Made by a program: the position numbers and the translations under genes. Under the pieces are notes generated by a model that did not search any database, was not told where the DNA came from, and saw nothing but the letters and a program-made list of their open reading frames with translations. A DNA stretch of 64,000 nucleotides from Clostridiales bacterium (GTDB lineage Bacteria > Bacteroidota > Bacteroidia > Bacteroidales > Muribaculaceae), in NCBI GenBank assembly GCA_023666645.1, contig JAMPBP010000001.1:893803-957802 (forward strand). Direction: 5' to 3'. Below, one piece after another: positions 1 to 8,515 of this stretch (position 1 is its first letter; the number at the start of each line of letters is the position of its first letter).

Positions 1-53
1 CCCGACCCTCTGCTTGTAAGGCAGATGCTCTGAACCAGCTGAGCTAAACGCCC
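1..53 (-). tRNA. tRNA-Val (UAC anticodon), truncated by window start
   Basis: Read on the minus strand this is the 5' part of a tRNA: the acceptor start GGGCGTT, a D-arm with AGCTCAGCTGG, and a five-pair anticodon stem TCTGC/GCAGA around the loop CTTACAA. The anticodon is TAC, which reads valine codons. The T-arm and 3' acceptor strand lie beyond position 1. A Bacteroidota-type promoter sits just upstream. Confidence 0.93.
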
Positions 54-72
54 TTTCTCGCTGAAAGCGTTG

Positions 73-103
73 CAAAGGTACGGACTTTTTTTTATTCTCC
101 AAA
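73..103 (-). promoter_or_regulatory. Bacteroidota-type promoter of tRNA-Val
   Basis: On the minus strand TTTG (103-100), a 19-nt spacer and TACCTTTG (80-73) match the Bacteroidota sigma-ABfr consensus TTTG-N19-TAnnTTTG. The predicted start near 69 lies about 16 nt before the tRNA 5' end at 53. Confidence 0.75.
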
Positions 104-119
104 TTTTTTTCGGGATTTT

Positions 120-151
120 TTTGTTACTAACCGATAAAATCTCTAATTTTG
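120..151 (+). promoter_or_regulatory. Predicted promoter of the SGNH esterase gene
   Basis: TTTG (120-123), a 20-nt spacer and TAATTTTG (144-151) fit the Bacteroidota promoter consensus. Transcription would start near 156 and leave a leader of about 140 nt before the start codon at 295. It is divergent from the tRNA-Val promoter. I see no riboswitch-like structure in the leader. Confidence 0.55.
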
Positions 152-294
152 TTGACGGCAAACCATGCCTAAGCCATGTGACCGATAACTGTATATGGCT
201 GCATTTCAGCTGAATCACTTGTTTGACAGATTGAGTTGAGGGCATGGCAAGCCCACAGTGTGATTTTTTTAACCAACCATTATATCATACCATA

Positions 295-1395
295 ATGAAA
301 TTATTTTCTATCCTAACAGTTGCTCTGCTCGTCTCCGCTTCAGCTCAGGCTGCCGCTCCCTCCACAGTTTATAATGCCAATGATACCGCTGCCGTGCGTA
401 TTGTGGGGCGTACTCTTGCCATGCCCGATGGTAAGAGTGTGAAATTTGATTTCAGCGGTACATATGCCGAGACACAGCTTGACGGCCGCGATTTGCAGTT
501 GCGTCTGTCGGGTACAGGTAAAAGCTACTTTGACGTGACAGTCGACGGCAAGCCTGCCGGTAAGTTTCTCGCTGCGGGTGAGGACACGGTGATTACCGTG
601 GTGAGTGGCCTGAAGCGTGGCCGCCATAATGTCTCGATAAGAAAGCGCACCGAGGGTGAGACCGGCATGACTACTTTCCATGAGTTCATAGCTCCCGGTG
701 GCGGACGACTCTCAGCTACCGCTCCGCGTCCCCGCTTCATCGAGTTCATTGGCAATTCACTATCGGCCGGTTTCGGTACAGAGGGGCTTAACCGCGATGA
801 GCCTTTCACTCCCGAGAATGAGAACTGTAACCTCGCCTATTCCACTATCGTACCCCGTTATTTCAATGCCGATTATGCCATAATCGCCCACTCGGGGTGG
901 GGAGCCGTGCGCAATTGGGGCGATCCGCTGCGCCAGTCGGTCAAATCGATGAAGGATAAATATCTCCAGACTCTCGACATGGACACTCTTCCTCAGTATG
1001 ATTTCAAGGCCTATCGCCCCGACCTGGTGGTCATCAATCTTGGCGCCAATGACTTTTCGACCGAGCCTCACCCCTACCGTTCGGAATTTGTGGCAGGATA
1101 CACCACGATACTCAAGACAGTCAAGGAAAAATATGGCGATGATATCAATATACTGTGTGTCATACCCTATGCCGTCAATGTTCCCGTCGAGGATTACTAC
1201 AGCGAGGCGGTGGCCAACGCCGGTGGTGGTAATGTGCGCATCATAAGAATGCCGGAAGACTATATCAACCCCACGACCGACCGTGGCGCCGTGTGGCACC
1301 CCAACTATCAGGGACAAAAGAAAATGTCTATGCTTGTAATCCCCTATATCAGCACGATGATGGGGTGGGAACTCACCGACGCAGCGGTGATGTGA
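295..1395 (+). CDS. Secreted SGNH/GDSL esterase, CE2-like
   Basis: This 366-residue exported protein probably removes acetyl or other ester groups from polysaccharides. Residues 1-20 form a Sec signal peptide. A beta-rich region (about 25-140) resembles the N-terminal jelly roll of carbohydrate esterase family 2 proteins. The SGNH domain follows: block I GNSLSAG with nucleophile Ser155, block III LGAND near 249-253, and WHPN with catalytic His335. The ATG at 295 is preferred over an in-frame ATG at 244 because the longer form would put 17 polar residues ahead of the signal peptide. It is a single gene converging on the porin-like gene. The exact substrate is not readable; CE2 membership is inferred from architecture. 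Confidence 0.82.
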   Translation: MKLFSILTVALLVSASAQAAAPSTVYNANDTAAVRIVGRTLAMPDGKSVKFDFSGTYAETQLDGRDLQLRLSGTGKSYFDVTVDGKPAGKFLAAGEDTVITVVSGLKRGRHNVSIRKRTEGETGMTTFHEFIAPGGGRLSATAPRPRFIEFIGNSLSAGFGTEGLNRDEPFTPENENCNLAYSTIVPRYFNADYAIIAHSGWGAVRNWGDPLRQSVKSMKDKYLQTLDMDTLPQYDFKAYRPDLVVINLGANDFSTEPHPYRSEFVAGYTTILKTVKEKYGDDINILCVIPYAVNVPVEDYYSEAVANAGGGNVRIIRMPEDYINPTTDRGAVWHPNYQGQKKMSMLVIPYISTMMGWELTDAAVM

Positions 1396-1422
1396 CCTAT
1401 ACGTTACCGAAGCCTATACCTG

Positions 1423-1459
1423 GCCCTCCGTTACCTTCGGAATGAAGGGAGCGGAGGGC
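1423..1459. terminator. Bidirectional hairpin between convergent genes
   Basis: GCCCTCCG (1423-1430) pairs exactly with CGGAGGGC (1452-1459), with a smaller nested CCTTC/GAAGG stem. It lies in the 72-nt gap between the convergent esterase and porin-like genes and could terminate both. The plus-strand side is followed by TTGTTGTC. Confidence 0.6.
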
Positions 1460-1467
1460 TTGTTGTC

Positions 1468-2790
1468 TCAGAATGCAAACTGGAAGAGTGCATCGACGCG
1501 GTTGGCATGGTTGTGGGCGGTGTCAAAGTTGGTGCGCCGTCCATACAGGTATTCTATACCCACTTGCAGTCGGGGTGTGAGCTCCCAAAATAGATTGGCT
1601 GCAAGGTAGTTCCCGAGTTTGTAATCATCGGGAATGAGTTGGTGGTTACTGTTATAATAGCGGGCCTGGCCATAAGCGATACAGGCATACACGTTGTAAC
1701 GGAAATTATATTTCAGGCCACATGCCACACCGAGTGACAAGGGGGCGTGCATGCGTCCCGGGTCGTTGGCTGTGGCTACCAGGTCATAGTTGCCTATCGA
1801 CAGGTCGCCCATGTAGCTGTTGTATCCTTTGCCGGTATTCACTATACCATAAAGGGCAAGGCGATTGAGAGGCTTGACTATGGCACTCGCCTGCAGTCCC
1901 CAGCCTATGACATTCCGGTTGACTCCGGTCACCAGGTCGCGATAGGGGAGGACGCGCATCATAGCGCTTATCCTCACATGTTGGTCGTGGCTCCAGCCAT
2001 ACTGGCCAAATACCACATAATCGGGCATCCAGTCATCGAGACGCTTAGTCATGGTGCCATCGGCGTCGACCTGGCTTGACGGCATCTCGACCGAGGCCGC
2101 CATGCTCCAATGGGGCGTGAATGAATGCATCCATCTCACGAGCATGGACGTGCGTGACGCCTTGCCGTTGGGGCCGGCTCCATCGATGGTGGGAACCTCG
2201 GTGGCGGGATCGGCAAATGTTGTGGTGGCATATCCCACAGTCCAGTCCTGTATCGTCACGTAGGCCTTCTTGAGTTTGAATCCGACATTGTCGGTGCCCG
2301 AGAAATCACATTGTATGTAGGCATTGAAGTCAGTGACAGGTGTGTTGAACCCTATTACGCGAAAAAACAGGGAAGTGCCTCCGGGGGTGCCTCCTATGCG
2401 CCGGCGCAACTCGGGATTTGACGGAACAGATATGAGATAGGGACAGAATCCGTTGGCAGGAACAGCTCCGTCAAAGTCGGCCCACCCACGCATGCGCACG
2501 GCGCCACCTATACCCATGGCCAGATTGGCACTCTTGCTCATGAGCAGGAAGTTGGGAGCCAAGGGGTCCTTGAAGTGGTGGAACTGGTCGACATAAAACA
2601 TATCGATCATGCGGCGCACTGAGTCGTAGGGTGCTTTGGGTCCCTCGCCGGCAAACAGGATTTTGTGGTCCTCCTTCATTTTTGCCTGTGAAATCTCCTC
2701 GGGGGTCATGGTTCTCATCGAGGTGTCGATGTCCTGGGCATTGACCATGGTCGATGCAGCGGTGAGCAATATAAGCAGTGTGTGTCTCAT
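1468..2790 (-). CDS. Porin-like outer-membrane beta-barrel (DcaP-like)
   Basis: This 440-residue protein has a signal peptide (1-18, cut near VNA-QD) and a short helical N-terminal stretch with MTPEEISQAKMKE. A long series of alternating aromatic/polar strands follows and ends in phenylalanine (FQFAF), the usual C-terminal signature of an outer-membrane barrel. The GGAVRMRGWADFDG segment and overall length resemble DcaP-like trimeric porins seen in Bacteroidales. It would let small solutes diffuse across the outer membrane; substrate is unknown. It is divergent from the ADP-ribosylglycohydrolase gene. Barrel assignment is firm, family assignment moderate. Confidence 0.75.
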   Translation of the reverse strand: MRHTLLILLTAASTMVNAQDIDTSMRTMTPEEISQAKMKEDHKILFAGEGPKAPYDSVRRMIDMFYVDQFHHFKDPLAPNFLLMSKSANLAMGIGGAVRMRGWADFDGAVPANGFCPYLISVPSNPELRRRIGGTPGGTSLFFRVIGFNTPVTDFNAYIQCDFSGTDNVGFKLKKAYVTIQDWTVGYATTTFADPATEVPTIDGAGPNGKASRTSMLVRWMHSFTPHWSMAASVEMPSSQVDADGTMTKRLDDWMPDYVVFGQYGWSHDQHVRISAMMRVLPYRDLVTGVNRNVIGWGLQASAIVKPLNRLALYGIVNTGKGYNSYMGDLSIGNYDLVATANDPGRMHAPLSLGVACGLKYNFRYNVYACIAYGQARYYNSNHQLIPDDYKLGNYLAANLFWELTPRLQVGIEYLYGRRTNFDTAHNHANRVDALFQFAF

Positions 2791-2849
2791 AGTGATGAAT
2801 TTTTTCTTTAGAACAACTGCACATGTAATAATGTTTAGGCTTTTTTATG

Positions 2850-2857
2850 TACTTTTG
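2850..2857 (+). promoter_or_regulatory. -7 promoter box TACTTTTG
   Basis: TACTTTTG matches the TAnnTTTG element and lies 30 nt before the ADP-ribosylglycohydrolase start codon at 2888. No clear TTTG -33 element is visible at the expected distance. It probably drives the three-gene plus-strand set up to 6898. Confidence 0.5.
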
Positions 2858-2887
2858 CATTCCGTAAATAAAACAACAAAAAAAGAT

Positions 2888-4444
2888 ATGCTTAAACGAC
2901 TTCTTTTCATCAGTACTGCCACATTGATGTTGGCATCGTGTGGTTCGGACTTTGTAGAGATTGACCGTGACACCATGACCGACAAGGTCAAGGGTGCGTG
3001 GGCCGGAAAAATGATTGGCGTCATGTATGGACGTCCTATGGAATTTGCCTGTACCGACGGTATGTATACCGACTCCATTCACTGGTCGCCCGAAAATGTC
3101 ACCGGTGCGCTTGTCGAGGATGACATCTATGGCCAGATGTGCTTCATGTCGACCCTTGAGCGTCTGGGGTTAGATGCCCCGGTCGACTCGCTCGCCCACG
3201 ACTTCGCTTATGCCGGTTTCGGTTTGTGCCATGCCAATCTGCAGGGACGCAAGAATTATCTTGATGGACTGCGTGGCGACATGATCTCGACTCCTGCCAA
3301 CAATATCCATTGTGATGATATCGATTTTCAGATTGAATGTGACTTCATAGGGTTCAGCAATCCGTTCATGCCTGCTTCGAGCGATTCGCTGTGTGAGCGT
3401 GTGGGCGCTGTGATGTCGGCCGGCGACGGCCTTTATGGCGGCATGTATGTCAGTGCCCTCCACACCATGGCCTATGATTGTAAAGATATTGAGCAACTCG
3501 TGGTCAATGCCTTGGGCGCTATTCCGGCCGAGAGTGGATATGCCCAGCTTGTCAATGCTGTGCTCGACTGCTACCGCACCAATCCCAATGACTGGACCAT
3601 CGCATGGAAGCTTGTCAACGAGAAGTGGGGCGCCAACGACATCTGTACTCCCTACCTGCCGTTTAATATCGATGCCAAGCTCAATGGCGCCTATATCGTG
3701 ATGGGTCTCCTCTATGGACAGGGTGACTGGACACGCACGATGGACATCACCGTGGGGTGTGGACAGGATACAGACTGCAACACTTGCAATGCCGCCGCTG
3801 TGCTCGGTATCATTGACGGTTACAATGCTATCCCCGATATATATAAATCGTACATACCGCAGATTGCCGACGAGCTGTTTGACCATACACCCTATTCTTT
3901 CAACAATGCTGTCGAGGTGACTCTCGGATTCATTGAGCAGAATGTGGAGCGCAATGGCGGGCGTGTCACCCCAGAGGCATTCTACATCAAGCCACAGGCT
4001 GCCGTGGCGCCTGCTTTTGTGCCGGGTCATCAGGACCTGAGACTTGGTAATATGATAGCAGTGGCCGATGGCAGCAATGTGCTCAAATTTGAGGGTGCCT
4101 GGGAAGACTTTGTCTATGGTGATGGGGATAATGACCCGTATAAGGTATCTACCAAGCCTGGTGACAAGCTCACGATTCCATTCTATGGTACAGGAATCGC
4201 TCTGTTGGGAAGCTGGGATGTCGATGGCGGCCGTGCACGTGTCACAGTCGACGGTGTCGCCACCACTATCGATACTTATTATGTCACAATGGCCGGTAAA
4301 TATCAGGGCAACAGGGCCTATCTGTATTTTGTGACAGGCCTGCCCAAGGGCGACCATACCCTTGTTATGGAAAACCTCGAAGACCGCAACCCCGCAAGTC
4401 AGGGCAACAAGATATATTTCGAGCGCGTCTTGATGTATGAATAA
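2888..4444 (+). CDS. ADP-ribosylglycohydrolase-fold lipoprotein
   Basis: The 518-residue product begins with a lipoprotein signal (LMLASC, Cys18), so it is probably anchored in the periplasm or outer membrane. The body is the ADP-ribosylglycohydrolase (DraG) fold: GAWAGKMIG near the N-terminus, an acidic EDDIYGQ motif, and GQDTDCNTCNAAAVLG, whose DTD supplies metal ligands in the family. A C-terminal beta-rich region (last ~150 residues) looks like a galactose-binding or jelly-roll module. The ATG at 2888 is chosen because the ORF upstream of it lacks a signal and overlaps the divergent porin gene. Exported members in Bacteroidales often sit with carbohydrate genes, so the substrate may be a glycoside rather than ADP-ribosyl protein. 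It is followed 13 nt later by the MATE gene. Confidence 0.8.
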   Translation: MLKRLLFISTATLMLASCGSDFVEIDRDTMTDKVKGAWAGKMIGVMYGRPMEFACTDGMYTDSIHWSPENVTGALVEDDIYGQMCFMSTLERLGLDAPVDSLAHDFAYAGFGLCHANLQGRKNYLDGLRGDMISTPANNIHCDDIDFQIECDFIGFSNPFMPASSDSLCERVGAVMSAGDGLYGGMYVSALHTMAYDCKDIEQLVVNALGAIPAESGYAQLVNAVLDCYRTNPNDWTIAWKLVNEKWGANDICTPYLPFNIDAKLNGAYIVMGLLYGQGDWTRTMDITVGCGQDTDCNTCNAAAVLGIIDGYNAIPDIYKSYIPQIADELFDHTPYSFNNAVEVTLGFIEQNVERNGGRVTPEAFYIKPQAAVAPAFVPGHQDLRLGNMIAVADGSNVLKFEGAWEDFVYGDGDNDPYKVSTKPGDKLTIPFYGTGIALLGSWDVDGGRARVTVDGVATTIDTYYVTMAGKYQGNRAYLYFVTGLPKGDHTLVMENLEDRNPASQGNKIYFERVLMYE

Positions 4445-4457
4445 ATGATCAGAAGCC

Positions 4458-5810
4458 TTGGAAAAGTACACATCACTATATAAACGTATCATCATGCTGG
4501 GTCTCCCCATTCTCGTGGGGCAGCTCGGCATGATTGTCGTTGGATTTGCCGATAATATCATGGTGGGTCAGCACTCAACCGCTGAACTTGCCGCTGCATC
4601 ATTTGTCAACAACCTCTTTAATGTAGTGATGTTCCTGTGCTTGGGATTCACCTATGGACTCACCCCTTTGATCGGGGCACAGGCAGCCACAGGCAATGAG
4701 CGTGCCATAGGGCGCACATTGCTCGCGGGGATAAAGGTCAATATGGTATTCGCAGCCTCGATAACAGTTGTGATGGGTGCTGTATATTTCTTTTTGGACT
4801 ATATCGTCAAGGACCACGGGCTGTTGCCTTTGATAAGACCTTATTATCTGATTTTTCTTGCTGGGGTTATTCCGGTATCCCTGTTCAATGTTTTTGCCCA
4901 GTGGAGCTATGCGATACGCAACACTGTCATGCCCACAGTCATTGTGCTGATATCCAATGTTGTGAACATTGTTGGAAATTATTTTCTCATAGGTGGTGAG
5001 ATGGGGTGTCCCGAGCTGGGTCTCACCGGTGCCGGCATCGCTACCTTGACAGCGCGTATCGTGTGTCCGCTGTTGATAATAGCAGCCTTTTCCGGTTTTA
5101 GGACCTACACCCGTTATCGCGAAGGCTTCAGCAACCGATACCCCGTGTCGATTACAAGCAACCGTGTTTTTGCTACCTCGTTGCCTATAGGATTGCAAAT
5201 GGCTTTGGAGGCCGGGTCATTCTCGGCGGCCGCCCTTATCGCAGGGTGGTTGCCCAATGGCACCCTCGCCCTCGCTGCATTTCAGGTTTTGGTGATTGTG
5301 GGGACTCTCGGTTTCTGTATCTACTATAGCATGAGTACCGGGGTGGCTGTGCTCGTGGCTAATGCCGCCGGCTCCGGTAATGTGGCGTTGATGCGTCGCA
5401 CGGGCTGGGCCGGATATCATGTTATCCTCACGATAGCTGTTATGAGCAGTATCGTGTTCCTTACCTGTGGTCCCACTCTGATAAGCTTTTTCAGCGACAA
5501 CGATACAGCGCTCATCGCTCTTGCGTCGGCCCAGCTGTTCCCGCTTGTGCTGTATCAGCTTGGCGATGCCACTCAGATCAACTTTGCCGGTGCTTTGCGT
5601 GGCACGGCACGTGTCATGCCTATGTTATGGATAGCTTTTGTGAGCTATGTGGTAGTAGGTTTTCCTGCCACATGGTTGCTGGCGCATCCTGCCGGATTGG
5701 GACTCGAGGGCATTTTTCTCAGTTTCTCAATAACTTTATTTCTGGCCGGTGCTCTGTTCCTGTTCTATTTCCTAAAATATACAAAACCGCATACACCTGT
5801 AAAGTCATGA
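4458..5810 (+). CDS. MATE family multidrug/cation antiporter
   Basis: This 450-residue integral membrane protein has about twelve hydrophobic segments and the N-terminal MATE signature LGLPILVGQLG, followed by FADNIMVG. MATE proteins export drugs or metabolites using a sodium or proton gradient. The reading frame starts at a TTG (4458), which gives the family's usual N-terminus EKYTSLYKRII. The first ATG (4494) would begin inside the first membrane helix, so TTG is preferred. Its last bases overlap the next start codon in an ATGA junction (5807-5810), suggesting translational coupling with the flippase-like gene. Substrate cannot be told from sequence. Confidence 0.9.
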   Translation: MEKYTSLYKRIIMLGLPILVGQLGMIVVGFADNIMVGQHSTAELAAASFVNNLFNVVMFLCLGFTYGLTPLIGAQAATGNERAIGRTLLAGIKVNMVFAASITVVMGAVYFFLDYIVKDHGLLPLIRPYYLIFLAGVIPVSLFNVFAQWSYAIRNTVMPTVIVLISNVVNIVGNYFLIGGEMGCPELGLTGAGIATLTARIVCPLLIIAAFSGFRTYTRYREGFSNRYPVSITSNRVFATSLPIGLQMALEAGSFSAAALIAGWLPNGTLALAAFQVLVIVGTLGFCIYYSMSTGVAVLVANAAGSGNVALMRRTGWAGYHVILTIAVMSSIVFLTCGPTLISFFSDNDTALIALASAQLFPLVLYQLGDATQINFAGALRGTARVMPMLWIAFVSYVVVGFPATWLLAHPAGLGLEGIFLSFSITLFLAGALFLFYFLKYTKPHTPVKS

Positions 5811-6898
5811 TAGCCAAGAGAACACGTAAATTATTCCAGAAGATACTGGGTGATATCCTTAAATTCATAATTCCGCTTATCATAAGTGTGGGATTGTGCT
5901 GGATACTGTTCCGCAATGACAGTTTGGCCGATATGGTCGAGGTGGTGCGCTCCAAGTGTGATTTCACGTGGATAGGATTGATGTTGCTGGTGAGTTTCTT
6001 CAGCTTTATTTTCAGGGCATTGAGGTGGGGATTGCAATTGGAGGGTGTGGGGATCAAGGCTTCTAAGGGTGACCTGGTGCTCAGTATCTTCGGTACCTAT
6101 GCCGTCAACCTCGTCTTTCCACGCCTTGGCGAGGTGTGGCGTTCCGGCTATATTGCCCACAGGGAGGATGCTCCCTTTGGCACGGTTATGGGGACAATGA
6201 TAGCCGACCGTTTTGCTGATTTGCTCACGGCTGTATTATTCCTCGTGGTGACACTTATCGTGGGGCATCAGGCAATTCTCGCATTTGTACACCAGTATCC
6301 CGAGGGGTATCGGCATCTCGAGCTCATCGTGACATCGCCTTGGACCTGGGTTGCGGTGGTGATGTTGGTTGCTGTTGCGGTGTGGTTCTTTACAATGAAG
6401 TCGCAAAACCGCTTTGTCAACATGGTGCGCAATTTTTGCGCACAGATGTGGAATGGATTCGCAGCCATACTCACCATGAAACACAAGGGGCAGTGGTTGT
6501 TGTGGACACTTCTTCTGTGGTCATGTTACCTGGGGCAGATGGTACTGGCATTCCATGCCTTCCCTTTTACCCGGAGCATCTTTGAGGCCGACGGTTTCAC
6601 CCCGGTCCTTGTGTGCTTCACCCTGGGTACTATCGCGATGGGTATTCCGAGCAATGGCGGCATAGGCCCATACCAGATCGCACTAATATTCGGACTGTGT
6701 CTATATGAGCCCGCATCGCTCGACTCCGCGGCTTCAAAAATCTTTGATCTCGACTCAAAGGCTTTTGCCAATACAGTGCTTGGGATGTCGACATGTCTCA
6801 CGATATTCCTTGGGCTTGTGACATTCATCACAATCGCCATGCGTAATCGCCGTCACTCCCGAGCTAACCATAAGAGCCCATTCGATAAGGAATGTTAA
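5807..6898 (+). CDS. Flippase-like membrane protein (UPF0104/AglD-MprF type)
   Basis: The 363-residue product has about eight membrane helices and motifs of the lysylphosphatidylglycerol-synthase transmembrane family (UPF0104): FRALRWGLQL, NLVFPRLGEVWR and ADRFADL. Such proteins are thought to flip or present lipid-linked substrates. There is no soluble synthase domain, unlike full-length MprF. The ATG at 5807 overlaps the MATE stop codon by four bases, supporting this start over upstream in-frame codons. A strong hairpin follows at 6957. Confidence 0.83.
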   Translation: MIAKRTRKLFQKILGDILKFIIPLIISVGLCWILFRNDSLADMVEVVRSKCDFTWIGLMLLVSFFSFIFRALRWGLQLEGVGIKASKGDLVLSIFGTYAVNLVFPRLGEVWRSGYIAHREDAPFGTVMGTMIADRFADLLTAVLFLVVTLIVGHQAILAFVHQYPEGYRHLELIVTSPWTWVAVVMLVAVAVWFFTMKSQNRFVNMVRNFCAQMWNGFAAILTMKHKGQWLLWTLLLWSCYLGQMVLAFHAFPFTRSIFEADGFTPVLVCFTLGTIAMGIPSNGGIGPYQIALIFGLCLYEPASLDSAASKIFDLDSKAFANTVLGMSTCLTIFLGLVTFITIAMRNRRHSRANHKSPFDKEC

Positions 6899-6956
6899 AG
6901 CTGGGGTCGCATATCCTTGCATATCTCCATAATGCATTTTCCGTGTGCATAAATGA

Positions 6957-6990
6957 CGAGGGGGATTGGACCATCGGCCAATCCCCCTCG
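6957..6990. terminator. Bidirectional terminator hairpin
   Basis: A perfect 13-bp stem, CGAGGGGGATTGG (6957-6969) against CCAATCCCCCTCG (6978-6990), has an 8-nt loop. It sits between the convergent flippase-like and DUF3298 genes and probably stops transcription from both. Confidence 0.85.
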
Positions 6991-7021
6991 AAACTTTTCA
7001 AAATATTATCCTCACTATCTC

Positions 7022-7918
7022 TTATTCAGGCAATGCTGCCTTTACAAAGTCGAGCGGAATCACATAGGCGGGGCATCCTTCAAAGCCCGGGGCTATCGTA
7101 TATTTCGGATATGTGAATACATAGCCCAGCTCGCTCACACCCACATGGTATACCGGGAAATTGGCAACCGTAACAGGAGTGGATGGCATTATGTACTCAT
7201 TGAGCGACTTGAGGTAATCTTCAACAGTCTGATCTTTGTCCTTGGCGATTATCTCGACAAGTTTGCCACGCAATTTCTCGCGGTCGGTTTTGTCAAACAA
7301 GGTGTCGAATGTGTAGGGTTCACCGGTTGTGGCATTCAGAGTGATGAAGTAGGTGTCGACCTCGCCGTGAGCACCACCGGTGTAGTAGTCGTCATAGATG
7401 GCATATGTGAGATAGTCCTTGCCACCGTAAACGGGACGCATATCGACATTCATCATGAAGCCGGGGGTAATAGTGTCAGCGGCAAAGGGCGCTGCATAGC
7501 TCTTGAAGCGGGTGCCTATTTCATCCATTCCCTTGGCGAGCTGGGCCGGGGTGTAGGCTGCAGGCTGGCATGAGAGCTGTGGGTCGCCCAGGGCATTGTA
7601 ATACTCTATCATGGTGGCATAGATTGAGTTGGTTATCAAACTCGAATCGGCCGGAACGATGGCGCGCATCGACAGATAGAACTGTCCTGTGTTGTCGATG
7701 TTGAAGATGCGGCTCACCTCGGCAAATTTCATCGCTTTTCCATCGACTATCAGTGTTGTGTCGTTGAGTGTGTTGTTCTTGACTGTTACCGAGTTTTCCT
7801 CGACAAGATTCTCAAGGTCCTGACCGGCATTGGCCGATTCCTTAGCTTTGTTATTGCACGATGCAAGGGTGATTGTAGCTGTAGCTGCTATTGCCAGCAT
7901 GTAGTGTAGTGTATTCAT
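7022..7918 (-). CDS. DUF3298/DUF4163 (RsiV-like) lipoprotein
   Basis: This 298-residue predicted lipoprotein (TLASC, Cys21 from the chosen start) carries a region around YAIYDDYYTGGAHGE that resembles the RsiV C-terminal DUF3298 domain. In Bacillus RsiV this domain senses lysozyme. The Bacteroidales versions are stand-alone lipoproteins of unknown role, and I see no sigma factor beside this one. I chose the ATG at 7918 because it gives a compact lipoprotein signal; an in-frame ATG at 7942 adds eight residues. Confidence 0.75.
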   Translation of the reverse strand: MNTLHYMLAIAATATITLASCNNKAKESANAGQDLENLVEENSVTVKNNTLNDTTLIVDGKAMKFAEVSRIFNIDNTGQFYLSMRAIVPADSSLITNSIYATMIEYYNALGDPQLSCQPAAYTPAQLAKGMDEIGTRFKSYAAPFAADTITPGFMMNVDMRPVYGGKDYLTYAIYDDYYTGGAHGEVDTYFITLNATTGEPYTFDTLFDKTDREKLRGKLVEIIAKDKDQTVEDYLKSLNEYIMPSTPVTVANFPVYHVGVSELGYVFTYPKYTIAPGFEGCPAYVIPLDFVKAALPE

Positions 7919-8034
7919 ATACTTGTAATTTGGAAGTTTCATGTATTTTATAACGTGTGGGGCTTGTTAAAGTTCGCTTTAATGGCGATTGGATAACTTT
8001 TCATATGTTGTTTCCTATGTCCCAATGCAGAAAC

Positions 8035-8062
8035 GGTCGCCACACAGTGAAGTGTGACGACC
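8035..8062 (-). terminator. Hairpin downstream of secG
   Basis: GGTCG-CACAC (from 8035) pairs with GTGTG-CGACC (to 8062) with one mismatch, about 35 nt past the secG stop. A clear T-run is lacking, so a terminator role is only likely. Confidence 0.5.
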
Positions 8063-8097
8063 TGTATTCTTGAGCTTTCTCTTATTCAGATTACTTC

Positions 8098-8499
8098 TTA
8101 GTTTTCGGCAGCGGGCTCAGCGGCGGCATCAGCCTCAGCAGCGGGCGCGGCCTCCTCTGTAGCCTCAGCAGCGGGAGCAACGGTCTCGCCGGCAGCCTGG
8201 TCGGGAGTGTCAAATGAGCCGGGGAACTGCTCGATGGGGTTGACGTCCTTCACCATAGGCTGGTTGGCAGCTGAGTCTCCACGCATGAGAATGCCCGACA
8301 TGAGTGACAGGAAGCAAACGATGATTGCAAGTGTCCATGTAGCTTTCTCGATGACATTGTTGGTGCGACGTACTCCCATTATCTGGTTGGAACCTGCAAA
8401 GTTGGATGCCAGACCTCCTCCTTTTGATTTCTGGATAAGAACCACGATGATGAGTAATACCGAAATTATTACTGAAAAAATGATTAAAGCAGTTTGCAT
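8098..8499 (-). CDS. secG: SecG preprotein translocase subunit
   Basis: SecG is the small SecYEG subunit that assists SecA-driven protein export. The 133-residue product has two membrane helices (about 3-22 and 55-75). The linker between them carries the SecG signature QKSKGGGLASNFAGSNQIMG. After the second helix a tail of about 50 residues is rich in alanine and glutamate (EEAAPAAEADAAAE), longer than in E. coli SecG (110 residues). It is the last gene of a minus-strand envelope series with LptE. Confidence 0.94.
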   Translation of the reverse strand: MQTALIIFSVIISVLLIIVVLIQKSKGGGLASNFAGSNQIMGVRRTNNVIEKATWTLAIIVCFLSLMSGILMRGDSAANQPMVKDVNPIEQFPGSFDTPDQAAGETVAPAAEATEEAAPAAEADAAAEPAAEN

Positions 8500-8515
8500 T
8501 ATTATAAGTTGTTAT

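Noticed and set aside
244..294. Longer start of the SGNH esterase
   Set aside because: It would add polar residues before a clean signal peptide.
2636..2887. Upstream extension of the ADP-ribosylglycohydrolase
   Set aside because: It overlaps the divergent porin gene and lacks a lipoprotein signal.
6868..6878. GAGCCCATTC also occurs in the terminator at 19683
   Set aside because: A ten-base match between a coding end and a distant hairpin is expected by chance.
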